Source: CAVQOB01 sp963714325 | GTDB lineage: Bacteria; Pseudomonadota; Alphaproteobacteria; Rhizobiales; Hyphomicrobiaceae | Direction of reading: 5' to 3' | Length of the DNA stretch: 64,000 bases | Assembly (NCBI GenBank): GCA_963714325.1 | Contig: CAVQOB010000014.1 | Location: forward strand, 1 to 64,000 | Shown: positions 18,037-28,200 of the stretch, one piece after another | How the letters are laid out: each line of letters begins with the position of its first letter | Numbering within the stretch: position 1 is the stretch's first letter | The notes under the pieces: model-generated | The model's database searches: none | What the model saw: only the letters and a program-made list of their open reading frames with translations | Told to the model about the DNA's origin: nothing | Made by a program: the position numbers and the translations under genes

Positions 18037-19281
18037 TTAGTCGCGCCCCCTCTTTGCCCAAGCGGGTAGATTGTTGAACCATTGAGTAACGCCTCGTATG
18101 TAGACTTTTCGATTGAATGCACCGAGTTCTGGATTGGTATTGACTGCTCTAATGAGCCCTTTCGCCTGATCGCCCGTCATCTGGCTCGGATCAATCTTTG
18201 AACCCCAAATGTTGTTCCCGTCGAGCCAACTTCGTACAAAGGGAGTAAGTTGTTTGTTGTAAGCGGGGTGTCCGTCACCAAAGTTGTGCCCCCTGACTGC
18301 AAGTCTACCACCTCCGTTGGCAACAGTGTCATCAAACACGGACAGGGCAGCGGATGAAAAGGTTCCTATGCTTCGTACTGTTTCATTCGTAATCATATGA
18401 TGGCCAGGGCCTGTGAGCGGTCGACTGCCCCCAGCTTCCTCAAACAACGACAACTCATCCGAAATGCTGGCGAGTGCACTCACCCCACCAAACTTATTAT
18501 AAAGGTTCGCGAACGCGGCTGTCGTTGCGGCTTCGGCGCACTTGCCGCCGGTCACCACCGCTGCCGCGCAACCAGCACCAGCAACGATCAAAGTGTGCGC
18601 AAGCGTATCGCCTGTGACGACGTCGGCTGCGAAGCCACCGAGGGCGCTAACCGCGCTTGACGCGAACCCTTGAAAGAACGTGCCGCCTTGCGCCACCGAC
18701 AGCGCGCCGCCGATGACGCCGTGGATGCCGGCTTTGAGCAGTGCACCACCAACACCTGACAGGGCGTTTGTGAATCCTCCGACGAACTTGAAGACACCCA
18801 TACTCACGAACGCAAACGCTGCCGCCTTCAGGCTATCGGCCAAACTCCCGCCCGCCGCCGCGGACAATGCGCCGGTTATGGCCGCGCAGGCCAACTGGCC
18901 GACCCCCGGTAGCGCACACCCGACGATGTTGATGATCGCCCGGAAAATCGGGTTCTGCAAAATCTTCTTCACCGCCGCGCCGATGGCGCGGAACAGGCTG
19001 CCGAGTGCGCGGCCAATGCTCTTGAACAGTTTCGAGAAGAAGAAGCCCGATGGATCGGTGAACGACAGCGGGTTGTTCAGCACGTAGCTGTAGCGGTTCC
19101 AGCTCTGCAGGTTGCCGGTCTCCTGCACGAACGGATCAGCCGACAGGAAGCGGCCAATCTCCGGGTCGTAGACGCGGCCATTCATGTGCACGAGGCCGAC
19201 CGGATCGATCATTTCATGGCCGGTAAACCCGCGCGTCGTCGTCGCGGTGGTGTCGAACGCGGCGATGGCGCCGTCGGTCAT
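18037..19281 (-). CDS. Orphan Rhs cassette c: HNH/AHH-like toxin tip
   Basis: A 414-residue frame with core homology beginning at EVSWLTMTDG (about 19302). It holds the RHS-associated motif, linker and ANLYN junction. The 152-residue tip has GPGHHMITNE followed later by GHNFGDGHPAYN and FNRKVYIRG. The HH pair and later His/Asn residues recall the AHH/HNH (endonuclease VII-like, beta-beta-alpha metal) nucleases that often terminate Rhs proteins. This is a pattern impression, not a proven match. The linker end differs from its neighbours (GFAADVVTGDTLAHTLIVAGA), so the linker itself has diversified. An intact immunity gene follows at 14 bp. Confidence 0.6.
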   Translation of the reverse strand: MTDGAIAAFDTTATTTRGFTGHEMIDPVGLVHMNGRVYDPEIGRFLSADPFVQETGNLQSWNRYSYVLNNPLSFTDPSGFFFSKLFKSIGRALGSLFRAIGAAVKKILQNPIFRAIINIVGCALPGVGQLACAAITGALSAAAGGSLADSLKAAAFAFVSMGVFKFVGGFTNALSGVGGALLKAGIHGVIGGALSVAQGGTFFQGFASSAVSALGGFAADVVTGDTLAHTLIVAGAGCAAAVVTGGKCAEAATTAAFANLYNKFGGVSALASISDELSLFEEAGGSRPLTGPGHHMITNETVRSIGTFSSAALSVFDDTVANGGGRLAVRGHNFGDGHPAYNKQLTPFVRSWLDGNNIWGSKIDPSQMTGDQAKGLIRAVNTNPELGAFNRKVYIRGVTQWFNNLPAWAKRGRD

Positions 19282-19368
19282 CGTCAGCCACGAGACCTCG
19301 CGTCAAACTCTATCGCAGACCACGGCGCCACACTGTCCCACTGTATAGATAATCCAGTTTAAAGTGGG

Positions 19369-19803
19369 TCAATTTGCCGTCTGACTGCATTGCAGATCGT
19401 TGCTAATAATAGAAATGATTGCTCTGGTTTTTTTATTCACTAAATCAAGTGATAGCCCAGTGATTCTAATGATAACGCCTGACTTGAGTTCATCGGTCGA
19501 AACAACTATGTTGCTCAATGAAAATCTAAAATCCGCCAAACAAGAATTGGGAACTTCAATCAACCGACCGACAAAACGGAGTTGGATATCAGGATTAAGG
19601 AAGTATGCGGCATCTGCATTTGGAACGTCATACGTGCAGCGTGGCGCCGACGCTTGGACACCAACACGGATCGCTTCACGCCCGTGTTGGTCCGAAAACA
19701 CCAAATCGGCTGATCTAGGAGCGCACCAAGGGTCCATTTTTGCATATGCACAAGTAAATGGATTGAACAGTATTGCAAACGCCGTAACAAGATATCGTAT
19801 CAT
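19369..19803 (-). CDS. Secreted putative immunity protein of cassette b
   Basis: A 144-residue protein with a clear signal peptide (MIRYLVTAFAILFNPFTCAYA, cleavage near residue 21) and two or more Cys residues in the mature part, so it is predicted to be periplasmic. The ATG overlaps the toxin stop (ATGA at 19803-19800); earlier in-frame starts would lie inside the toxin gene. Family not recognised. A periplasmic immunity protein implies that the toxin of cassette b acts in the cell envelope, not in the cytoplasm (inference from location). Confidence 0.65.
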   Translation of the reverse strand: MIRYLVTAFAILFNPFTCAYAKMDPWCAPRSADLVFSDQHGREAIRVGVQASAPRCTYDVPNADAAYFLNPDIQLRFVGRLIEVPNSCLADFRFSLSNIVVSTDELKSGVIIRITGLSLDLVNKKTRAIISIISNDLQCSQTAN

Positions 19804-21440
19804 GGTTGTCTCCCATTCAAGTGATACAAGCGGTAACTCCTCGACCAATCGCCCACAAACGCCTGATAACTTGGTCGCCCCGATTGAACTCGGAAACTGT
19901 GGTATGCATTGGCTGTCGCGTGATCCCCGGCACTGGCTTCGATATTTATCCAATGCATGTGGCCTCGCGCGGCAATGTTCGGGTTGCCCGGAAAGTCGTA
20001 GGACACCCAACCGAATCGCAACCCCCGTTCCTGATTGCCGACCACAATGCCGTCATAAGAATACTTTCCCTTGCTTTCCGATATTTCAACACCAAGTTCA
20101 GGGATGAATTTATTCGATGTCGCCTCATCTGGATAATTGCTTCGACCGAGGTTCACCATTTCCGCCAACGCTGATGACCAAGCAGCATTGATACTGTCAA
20201 ATTGGCGTTCCGAGTTCGGAGTTTTCATTAATCGGCCGGATTCTCCACCAAAGCGAAGTATCCCCTCTTGATTATACAAATGCGCGAAGCCGGCTGTCAG
20301 GGCGGCTTCCGCGCACTTGCCGCCAGTGATGACCGCGCCGCCGCATCCAGCAGCTGCGGCGATCAGCGTGCGCGCCAGTCTACCACCGAATTCGCCGGTG
20401 CCCGCGGCGCCGAACAGCGACTCGCCCGCAAACCCACCCAACGCCCCGATCGCATTGGCCGCAAAGCCTTGCAGGAACGTCCCGCCTTGAGCAACGCTCA
20501 ACGCTCCGCCGACTACACCATGCACGCCGGCCTTCAGGAGCGCAAATCCCGCCTGCCCCGCAAAGGGTTTGAGGAATGCCCCGACCTGATCCCACACGCC
20601 CGCACTGACAAACGCAAACGCTGCCGCTTTCAGGCTATCGGCCAAACTGCCGCCTGCCGCGGCCGTCAGTGCGCCGGTTATGGCCGCACAGGCCAGCTGT
20701 CCGACACCCGGCAACGCACACCCGACGATGTTGATGATCGCCCTGAAAATCGGGTTCTGCAGGATTTTCTTCACCGCTGCACCGATGGCGCGGAAGGCGC
20801 TGCCGAGCGCCTTGCCGATCGATTTGAACAGTTTCGAGAAGAAGAAACCAGAGGGATCGGTGAACGACAGCGGGTTGTTCAGCACGTAGCTGTAGCGGTT
20901 CCAGCTCTGCAGGTTGCCGGTCTCCTGCACGAACGGATCAGCGGAGAGGAAGCGGCCGATCTCAGGATCGTAGACGCGGCCATTCATGTGCACGAGGCCG
21001 ACGGGATCGATCATCTCATGGCCGGTAAACCCGCGCGTGGTGGTGGCGGTGGTGTCGAACGCGGCAATGGCGCCGTCGGTCATCGTCAGCCACGAGACCT
21101 CGCGCCGCTTGCCCCAGCTGTCGAAGCTCATGCGCTGCACCACCTGGCCGGCTGCATTGGTGATGGTGTCGACCGAGCCGAGGTGATCGCGATGCAGATA
21201 CTGCGTCACCGACGCCCCGCCCGCTGGTGTGGTGGGCGTGGTGACGACCGCGAAGTCGCCGATGTATGTCTTCATCTCGCTGCCGCCACCGGGACGGGTG
21301 ATGACCTCGGTGGCGCCGCCGCCCGCGTAAACCGTCGTCGTGATCCCGGCCGGCGTGATGTCGACGCGCTTGAAGCGGCTGCGGTCGGGGCCGTAGTCGA
21401 ACGAGACGGCGCGCGCGCCACGCGTCACCGAGGCGACCAT
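19800..21440 (-). CDS. Orphan Rhs cassette b: envelope-acting toxin tip (type uncertain)
   Basis: A 546-residue frame starting at MVASVTRGARAVSFDYG, exactly where core homology begins; 73 bp of unrelated DNA separate it from the preceding immunity gene. RHS-associated motif, linker and AHLYN junction are present. The 156-residue tip contains FGWVSYDFPGNPNIAARG then HMHW and ASAGD. An H-x-H followed by S-x-x-D recalls JAMM/DUF4329-type metallo-domains, but the spacing is one residue short of the usual JAMM motif, so I only suggest it. The putative immunity protein has a signal peptide, pointing to a periplasmic target. Confidence 0.6.
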   Translation of the reverse strand: MVASVTRGARAVSFDYGPDRSRFKRVDITPAGITTTVYAGGGATEVITRPGGGSEMKTYIGDFAVVTTPTTPAGGASVTQYLHRDHLGSVDTITNAAGQVVQRMSFDSWGKRREVSWLTMTDGAIAAFDTTATTTRGFTGHEMIDPVGLVHMNGRVYDPEIGRFLSADPFVQETGNLQSWNRYSYVLNNPLSFTDPSGFFFSKLFKSIGKALGSAFRAIGAAVKKILQNPIFRAIINIVGCALPGVGQLACAAITGALTAAAGGSLADSLKAAAFAFVSAGVWDQVGAFLKPFAGQAGFALLKAGVHGVVGGALSVAQGGTFLQGFAANAIGALGGFAGESLFGAAGTGEFGGRLARTLIAAAAGCGGAVITGGKCAEAALTAGFAHLYNQEGILRFGGESGRLMKTPNSERQFDSINAAWSSALAEMVNLGRSNYPDEATSNKFIPELGVEISESKGKYSYDGIVVGNQERGLRFGWVSYDFPGNPNIAARGHMHWINIEASAGDHATANAYHSFRVQSGRPSYQAFVGDWSRSYRLYHLNGRQP

Positions 21441-21513
21441 GTCGCTTGGTGGGCTGCAATGGCTTTACGTCTTGACCAAATAAGAGGGTCGGACGCTCTG
21501 GCACCACTTGTTG

Positions 21514-22212
21514 CTACGCAATGAAGCGCCTTAATTTTTCTGTCAGCTCCAAATCAGCTGCTCGGGTAAAAGCGACCAGTCTTTGATTCGCCCCTGAAAC
21601 GGCGTTCATCGACTGCGTTTCCCAGCCAACGAACTGACCACGCATCCAGTCTCTGCACTCCCGCCATGCCTTCGGAGATTGTTTGTCGTGAAAATATGCA
21701 GCACGAAGTATGAGCCATAGCCAGGGAACCCTGTCCGTAACCCAGGGGGACCAATTGGCATCATGAAAGCAGCTCCAATGCAGACACCGCCTCATTTTTT
21801 CCTCAATATGCAGACGGAAGTCGTCAGAGAATTGTTGCAGTGTTCTCAATTGATACCGTTGTCCAGAATTGATAAATTCACTGGTCTGGGAGCCAATTCC
21901 GATCAACAATTCTCCCCTCAGAAGTTCTGCCCTGAGGCTCGAAGTATCCCACCCTATTGAGACCGTAGGCCCCATTCCCAAAATTTTATTTATCGTTTCT
22001 TGAAGATCGTCGAAGATCACTAATGCATGACAGCGGACGCCAAAAACTTGGGGGCCATTGAGGTCGAAAAAACTCTCGTTCAGGAACAATGTCTGCCGAA
22101 TTCCAGGAGCGCCATTGCGATTTGCCAGTACGATGACACCCCGTTCCGATGGCGCGAGTTCCCAACCGGACTGAGTTGCAATTTCACGAAGATGTTCCGT
22201 TAGCGAATTCAT
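21514..22212 (-). CDS. Putative immunity protein of the full-length Rhs toxin (cassette a)
   Basis: A 232-residue cytoplasmic-type protein (MNSLTEHLREIATQSGWEL). I chose the ATG at 22212, preceded by GGAAACGACA; a TTG at 22224 is an alternative. It starts 23 bp after the Rhs stop. Family not recognised; the Trp-rich C-terminal half (WVTDRVPWLWLILRAAYF) is its most distinctive part. As the partner of the only full-length, exportable toxin, this should be the immunity gene that the cell most needs. It precedes the orphan array, so readthrough from the rhs promoter would also reach the other immunity genes. Confidence 0.65.
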   Translation of the reverse strand: MNSLTEHLREIATQSGWELAPSERGVIVLANRNGAPGIRQTLFLNESFFDLNGPQVFGVRCHALVIFDDLQETINKILGMGPTVSIGWDTSSLRAELLRGELLIGIGSQTSEFINSGQRYQLRTLQQFSDDFRLHIEEKMRRCLHWSCFHDANWSPWVTDRVPWLWLILRAAYFHDKQSPKAWRECRDWMRGQFVGWETQSMNAVSGANQRLVAFTRAADLELTEKLRRFIA

Positions 22213-22235
22213 TGTCGTTTCCAATAGTGTCTTCG

Positions 22236-25200
22236 TCAGTCACTGCCTCTTACGTACGGTCGCCCCCGTAGGACATCATTGATGATCAGTGTAGTCGAAC
22301 GTCTGCCAAGTGGGGCGGCGCGTTCGTAAGTTGCAAGATATGTTCCCTGGATCTGCGAACTGGGCACTCGGAAGCTTCCATCGGCGTTTAGGCCAATATT
22401 TAGTTGGCCAGCTATGCCTCGAGCGTTTTCTCCAACAAATCGTCCTTTTCCTTCCGTCAGTTCTCCGAACCCACGGTATTGATTCGTCCTCAGGTCGCCA
22501 TCGCCAATTTTTGCTTCGCCAAAGATGACCTTCTGACTGGTCCGATCCAGATATACACCATCGATACGAATCCGAACTCCAGAATCGGTAACAAAGGTTG
22601 CCTCTTTAGCTATCGCTTGCCAACCAAAGCCCGCAAACTCTGCAGTCATGCGGGCATATCCAACGGCCGCGTATCGTGCGAGCGCCGCACCGCCACGATC
22701 TCCATTATACAAACTCGCAAACGCGGCTGTGACCGCCGCTTCGGCGCACTTGCCGCCGGAGATGACAGCGCCAGCGCAACCGGCCGCTCCTGAGATCAGC
22801 GCGCGGGCGAGCTTGAACTCGGCGATCCCGTCGCCGTATTCGCCGACGAAGCCGCTTTCGCCAGCAACATAGCCACCGAGCGCACCAGCAGCACTTCCAG
22901 CGAAGCCTTGCAGGAACGTCCCACCCTGCGCCACTGACAGCGCGCCGCCGATCACACCATGCACGCCCGCTTTGATCAATGCGCCAGCGAAGCCATAGGC
23001 GTCGACCAGCCCGTTAAGCGTCGAACTGACCGCGCTGAAGGCGCCGGTACTGACGAACGCAAACGCGAAGGCTTTCAGGCTGGCGGCCAAACTGCCGCCC
23101 GCCGCTGCCGTCAGTGCGCCGGTTATGGCCGCACAGGCAAGCTGTCCGACTCCCGGTAGCGCACACCCGACGATGTTGATGATCGCCCTGAAAATCGGGT
23201 TCTGCAGGATCTTCTTCACCGCCGCGCCGATGGCGCGGAAAGCGCTGCCGAGTGCTTTACCGATGCTCTTGAACAGTTTCGAGAAGAAGAATCCGCTCGG
23301 ATCGGTGAACGACAGCGGGTTGTTCAGCACGTAGCTGTAGCGGTTCCAGCTCTGCAGGTTGCCGGTCTCCTGCACGAACGGATCAGCCGACAGGAAGCGG
23401 CCGATCTCAGGATCGTAGACGCGGCCATTCATGTGCACGAGGCCGACGGGATCGATCATCTCATGGCCGGTAAACCCGCGCGTGGTGGTGGCGGTGGTGT
23501 CGAACGCGGCAATGGCGCCGTCGGTCATCGTCAGCCACGAGACCTCGCGCCGCTTACCCCAGCTGTCGAAGCTCATCCGCTGCACCACCTGGCCTGACGC
23601 ATTGGTGATGGTGTCGACCGAGCCGAGGTGATCGCGATGCAGATACTGCGTCACCGATGCCGCGCCCGCTGGTGTGGTGGGCGTGGTGACGACCGCGAAG
23701 TCGCCGATATAAGTCTTCATCTCGCTGCCGCCGCCCGGCCGGGTGATGACCTCGGTGGCGCCGCCGCCCGCGTAAACCGTCGTCGTGATCCCGGCCGGCG
23801 TGATGTCGACGCGCTTGAAGCGGCTGCGGTCGGGGCCGTAGTCGAACGAGACGGCGCGCGCGCCACGCGTTACCGAGGCGACCATGTCATAGGCGGTCCA
23901 GGTGACGGTGCGCCCGTCGCCGGCCAGCAGGTTGCCGTTCTGGTCGTAGCAGTAAGCCGCGTTCTTGCCGCCAGCGAACGCCGAGGCGATGCCGGAGACC
24001 GCGTGCAGGCCAGCCAGCGGGCGAGCGCCAGCCAGCGCACTGCAGGCCGCACTGCCGCCGCCGTAGCTGTAGGCGCCGACGTCGGAGCGATTGGTGATGT
24101 TGCCCTTCGCGTCATAGCCTGTCGTGACGACGCCGGTTTGCGGCGCGCCGCCGGGGATGCCGCCGGTCGTCGCCGTCTCGACGCGGACGACGCGATTGAG
24201 CGTGTCGTACTGGAAGTACTCCGACTGCGATTTGAGGGTGTCGCCGCGGAAGGTCAGGTTGCCGAGCACGTCGAAGGTATAGTTCAGGTTCTGGATCGCA
24301 ACCGCGCTGGCGGTGGCACTCTGGATGCCGGTGATGTGGCCCGAGGCGGCGTCAAAGAAGCGCTGCGTCTCGATGCCGTTGCCGAGGCGGGAATGCGTGA
24401 CGTTGCCGCGCGCGTCGAAGTTCAGGCGCTGGAAGTACAGCGCGCCTGACGTGGCGTCGGTGATCGAGGCGACGCCGCCGGTCGAATTGTAGTTGGATTT
24501 GACCATCAGGCCGGACGCATAGCGCACGACCGACGGCCGTGAGAGGGCGTCATAGGTGGTCGATTGCCAGAACGACTGCGTGCCGATCTGCTCGGTGACG
24601 ATCGACGGCCGGCCGAGGGAATCGTAGCTGGTGGTGGCGCCATAGCCTGAGGATTGCGACGATGTGACCTTGCCAATGGCGCTGATGCCCGCGTCATAGG
24701 TCCAGGAGGCGGTGCGAGCGGCCGGATTGGCAGCGTTGGCGTCATCGATGCGGGTCAGCGGACGGCCGAGGATATCGAAGGTCGTGCGCGTCACCTGCCC
24801 CTTGGCATTGGTCTGCTCGACGACTTGACCAAGCGCGTTGCTGCGGTACGACCAGGTACCCTTGTCTGGGTCGGTGTCGGTGAGCTTGAAGCCACGGTCG
24901 TTGTAGGTGAAGGAGCTGCTGGTCCCAGCCGAACTGGCCATGGCAATGGTCTGGCCGATGGCGTCGTAGGTATAGGTGATCGTGTTGCCCTGCTGATCGG
25001 TGATGGTTTTGACGCGACCGGCGCCATCCGACACCACCGTCTTGGTCTGCCCGGCCGGATTGGTGCTGGTCTTGGTCAGGCCGTTGTACGTCATCACCTC
25101 CTTGGCCCACAGCGCGCCAATCTTCTGCGGCCCGATGGATTCGAGCGGGCGGCCGAGCAGGTCATAGACCACGTTGGTCCAATGGACCTCGGCGCCATAA

Positions 25201-28200
25201 ATAGTTGGTTCCGTTTTCCAGATCACCCGGCCAAGCGTGTCGTACAGCGTCGATGTTGAAATCCATTTGCCATCGACCAGCACGTATTTGAGGTTTTCGC
25301 GATTGAGCTTATCGAAGTGCACGATCGTCATCGGCGCGCCGACCGCCGTGGTGGTGGCGTAGTAGGTCGAGGAGGCGCCGCCAACGAAGGTCAGACTGGT
25401 GGATGTCGTCGTGCCATCGGCGCGCGTTTCGAGTGTCGCCCGGCCGTGCCCGTCGTAGGCGCGGGTGGTGGTCAGGCCGTTCGGGCCGGTCTGGCTGATC
25501 GGCAGGCCAAAGATCTCGTGATAGGCCGTCGTTTGCGCGTGGCCGAGCGGATTGATCTCCTTGGTGCGGTAGCGGACTTTGGCGTCGTACTCGAAACTCG
25601 ACACGCGCTGTGTCGCGGCGATGCCAGAGGTCGCGGCCGAGCCCCATGTCTCGGTGATCGACAGCGTTTCGCCGTGCGTGCCATAGGCGTAGGCCTTTTT
25701 CGTCCAGAGTGACGAGTATGGCGCCGTCGTCTCGGTCAGCAGCGCGCCGTTGGCGGCGTAGGTGAAGGTACTGTAACGCGCGATCGCCGATGTGCCCGGG
25801 GCGATGTGCGAGACCTGCGCGGCCATCAGCTTGCCGAGCTTCCAGTTGGTCAGATCGTGCTCGTAGGTGTTGTACGTTACTTTGATGTGCGTATCGCTGG
25901 CGCCGCCCGGGCCAACCGTTTCGACGGAATTAGAAGTCGGAAAGAACAGGTCCTGGTCGTAGGTCGTGGTCTCGGTGACGGTCGAGATCAACACCCCGTT
26001 GAGATCGCGGGTTTTGGTCACCGTCAGCGGGCTATAGGTGAACCAGCGCTTGTCGGGCCCGGTCAGAACGAAGTCTTTTGTTGCCCAATAAATATCCTTG
26101 TCGGACAGAACCACGCCGCTCGGTGCGATCGTGCGCGACTTCAACAGCAGGCCGTAGTGCTTCCACATGTAGGCCTGGGAATATTCGCTTTCCGTCACGA
26201 TTTCGGTTGAAACATCGGTGATGGCGATCTTGGAAAAGCCGAGGTTGCCGTAAACCGAATGCGCGCGCAGCGCCGTATAGTGATATCTCTGGACGTTGAA
26301 ACCGGAGACGCCGTTCTCGGCGTGCACTTCGGCGACCACGCGCGATGCCGAAATCAGATCCTGCACGGCCTTCGGACCTGGCACGGGATTAGGACCCAGC
26401 GGCGGACCTGGATGCTGGTTTGGCCACGCGCCCTTCGTATAGACCGTTGGGTCGGTCAGCGGTTTGTAGACGAACTTGGACGTCAGCCCGTGACCATTGA
26501 CAATCTCGGTGATTGAATTGGAATGCTGCCAGGTGGACTGGACGACATGATCGGAGTTGAGGCTGCCATTGGGTTTAGTGAGAGCGGTCGGGCTGAGACG
26601 ATTGTAGATGTCGCCGGGGACCATGTAGACGTCCAACAGCCCATCGCCGTTGAAGTCTCCCACGGCGCCGAGGCGAGGACTCGGGCAAATGCCATTCGTG
26701 CAAAGCCAATTCCTGCCGGTGCCCTCGGGAATATCGACACGGCGGAAGCCAGGTGATCCGCCAGTCCCGGAACTGCCGGTGTTGATCAGGATTCGATCTC
26801 GCCACCACCATGATCGATTGCCGTAGGCGTCGACGCGCTGCAAAAAGAGATCGGGCAAACCGTCGCCGTTGAAGTCGCCGGTGGCAGAAACAACATATTC
26901 ATTCCAGCTGGTTGCCTCGGTCGCGCCGTGTCCGACCGGTCCATTGCTGGCATCCAGTGGGGCCCGAGCAAAGGTGCCGTCGCCCTTCGAGTGCCAAATC
27001 TGGACGACACTGTTCCATGGATTGGCACCATTGGCGTCGGTGTAATAAAATCGACCGTAGAGATCGAGTTTGGTCAACATGAGATCGGTCAAACCGTCGC
27101 CATTAAAGTCAGCGGTCGATATGATCCGGTAATCGGACCAATCAATTCCATCGGCCAGATTGCTCAACAGTGGGCTAAAACCCAAGTAAACCTGGGTGAA
27201 TGTGCCATCTGGCTTCGCCAGGAACACGAAGGCTTTGCTCCTGTCACCCGACCACCGTCCATCGGGGTGGGCGTGCATGACGAGCAGATCTGTCAGTCCA
27301 TCGCCGTTGAAATCACCCGTGGATAAAATTGAGTGTCCGTTGAACGCCACGCCAACCGGTCCGTTACCGGCGGTAATGGGAGTCCGGTCAAATCCACCAT
27401 CACCTTTGGAGTACCAGATCTCCGCATGGTTCGCGTTGCCGGTCAGGCGCCCATCGTTATAGGTCGGCATGATCAGCAGATCGGTCCGGCCGTCGCCGTT
27501 GAAATCACCACTGGCGACGACACGCGTTCGTGTGTTTTCAAACCCGGGAAAAGCATTGGTTGGGTGCTCAGAAAACGTGCCGTCGCCCTTCGACAACCAC
27601 AGCATATGACTTATAAGGGCGCCACCGGTTGCCAGGGTACCAGCATCGCCATTGCCGTCGGTCGCCTGCCAAAAAATGTCGACCAAGCCATCGCCATTGA
27701 AATCCCCGACCGCAGCGACGCGGCGCGAGCCCCAATCCAATTGCGTGCCGTTCCAGTACGAGCCGTTCAGAAGGCCGGTGCTACCCTTCTTTTCAAAGCC
27801 ACCCTCACGCTTGCCAAACCAGACTTCGTCGCCGGTATCGGTCTTGTTCCACCACTGCAAGGTGCTGCCGGCGACCGGCGCCCACAGCAGATCTGTGATC
27901 CCATCGCCGTTGAAATCGCCCGAGGCAACGACGGCCATGCCGCGACTGGCCATCGCTGCCGTGATGCCATTGCTATCGCTGACCGCCGCCCCTTCCGTGC
28001 CCGGCGCATTCCAGGAAAACGTCGTCGGGCGGAAACAGGTGTTGTCCGAGCCGCATTCAGTGATCGCCGTCATGCGCGATTGGCCGGTGGTCGGGCTTAT
28101 CGCGTAGCTCAAGCGATATTCCCGGGCGAGCACCGTGCCGGCATAGGCTTTGATCACGCTGACGCGCTTATCCGACTGGATTGTATCGCCGGCATGGAAT

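Noticed and set aside
3634..22235. Shufflon or invertible-segment system
   Set aside because: All cassettes have the same orientation, no short inverted crossover sites recur at their borders, and no invertase is encoded within the array.
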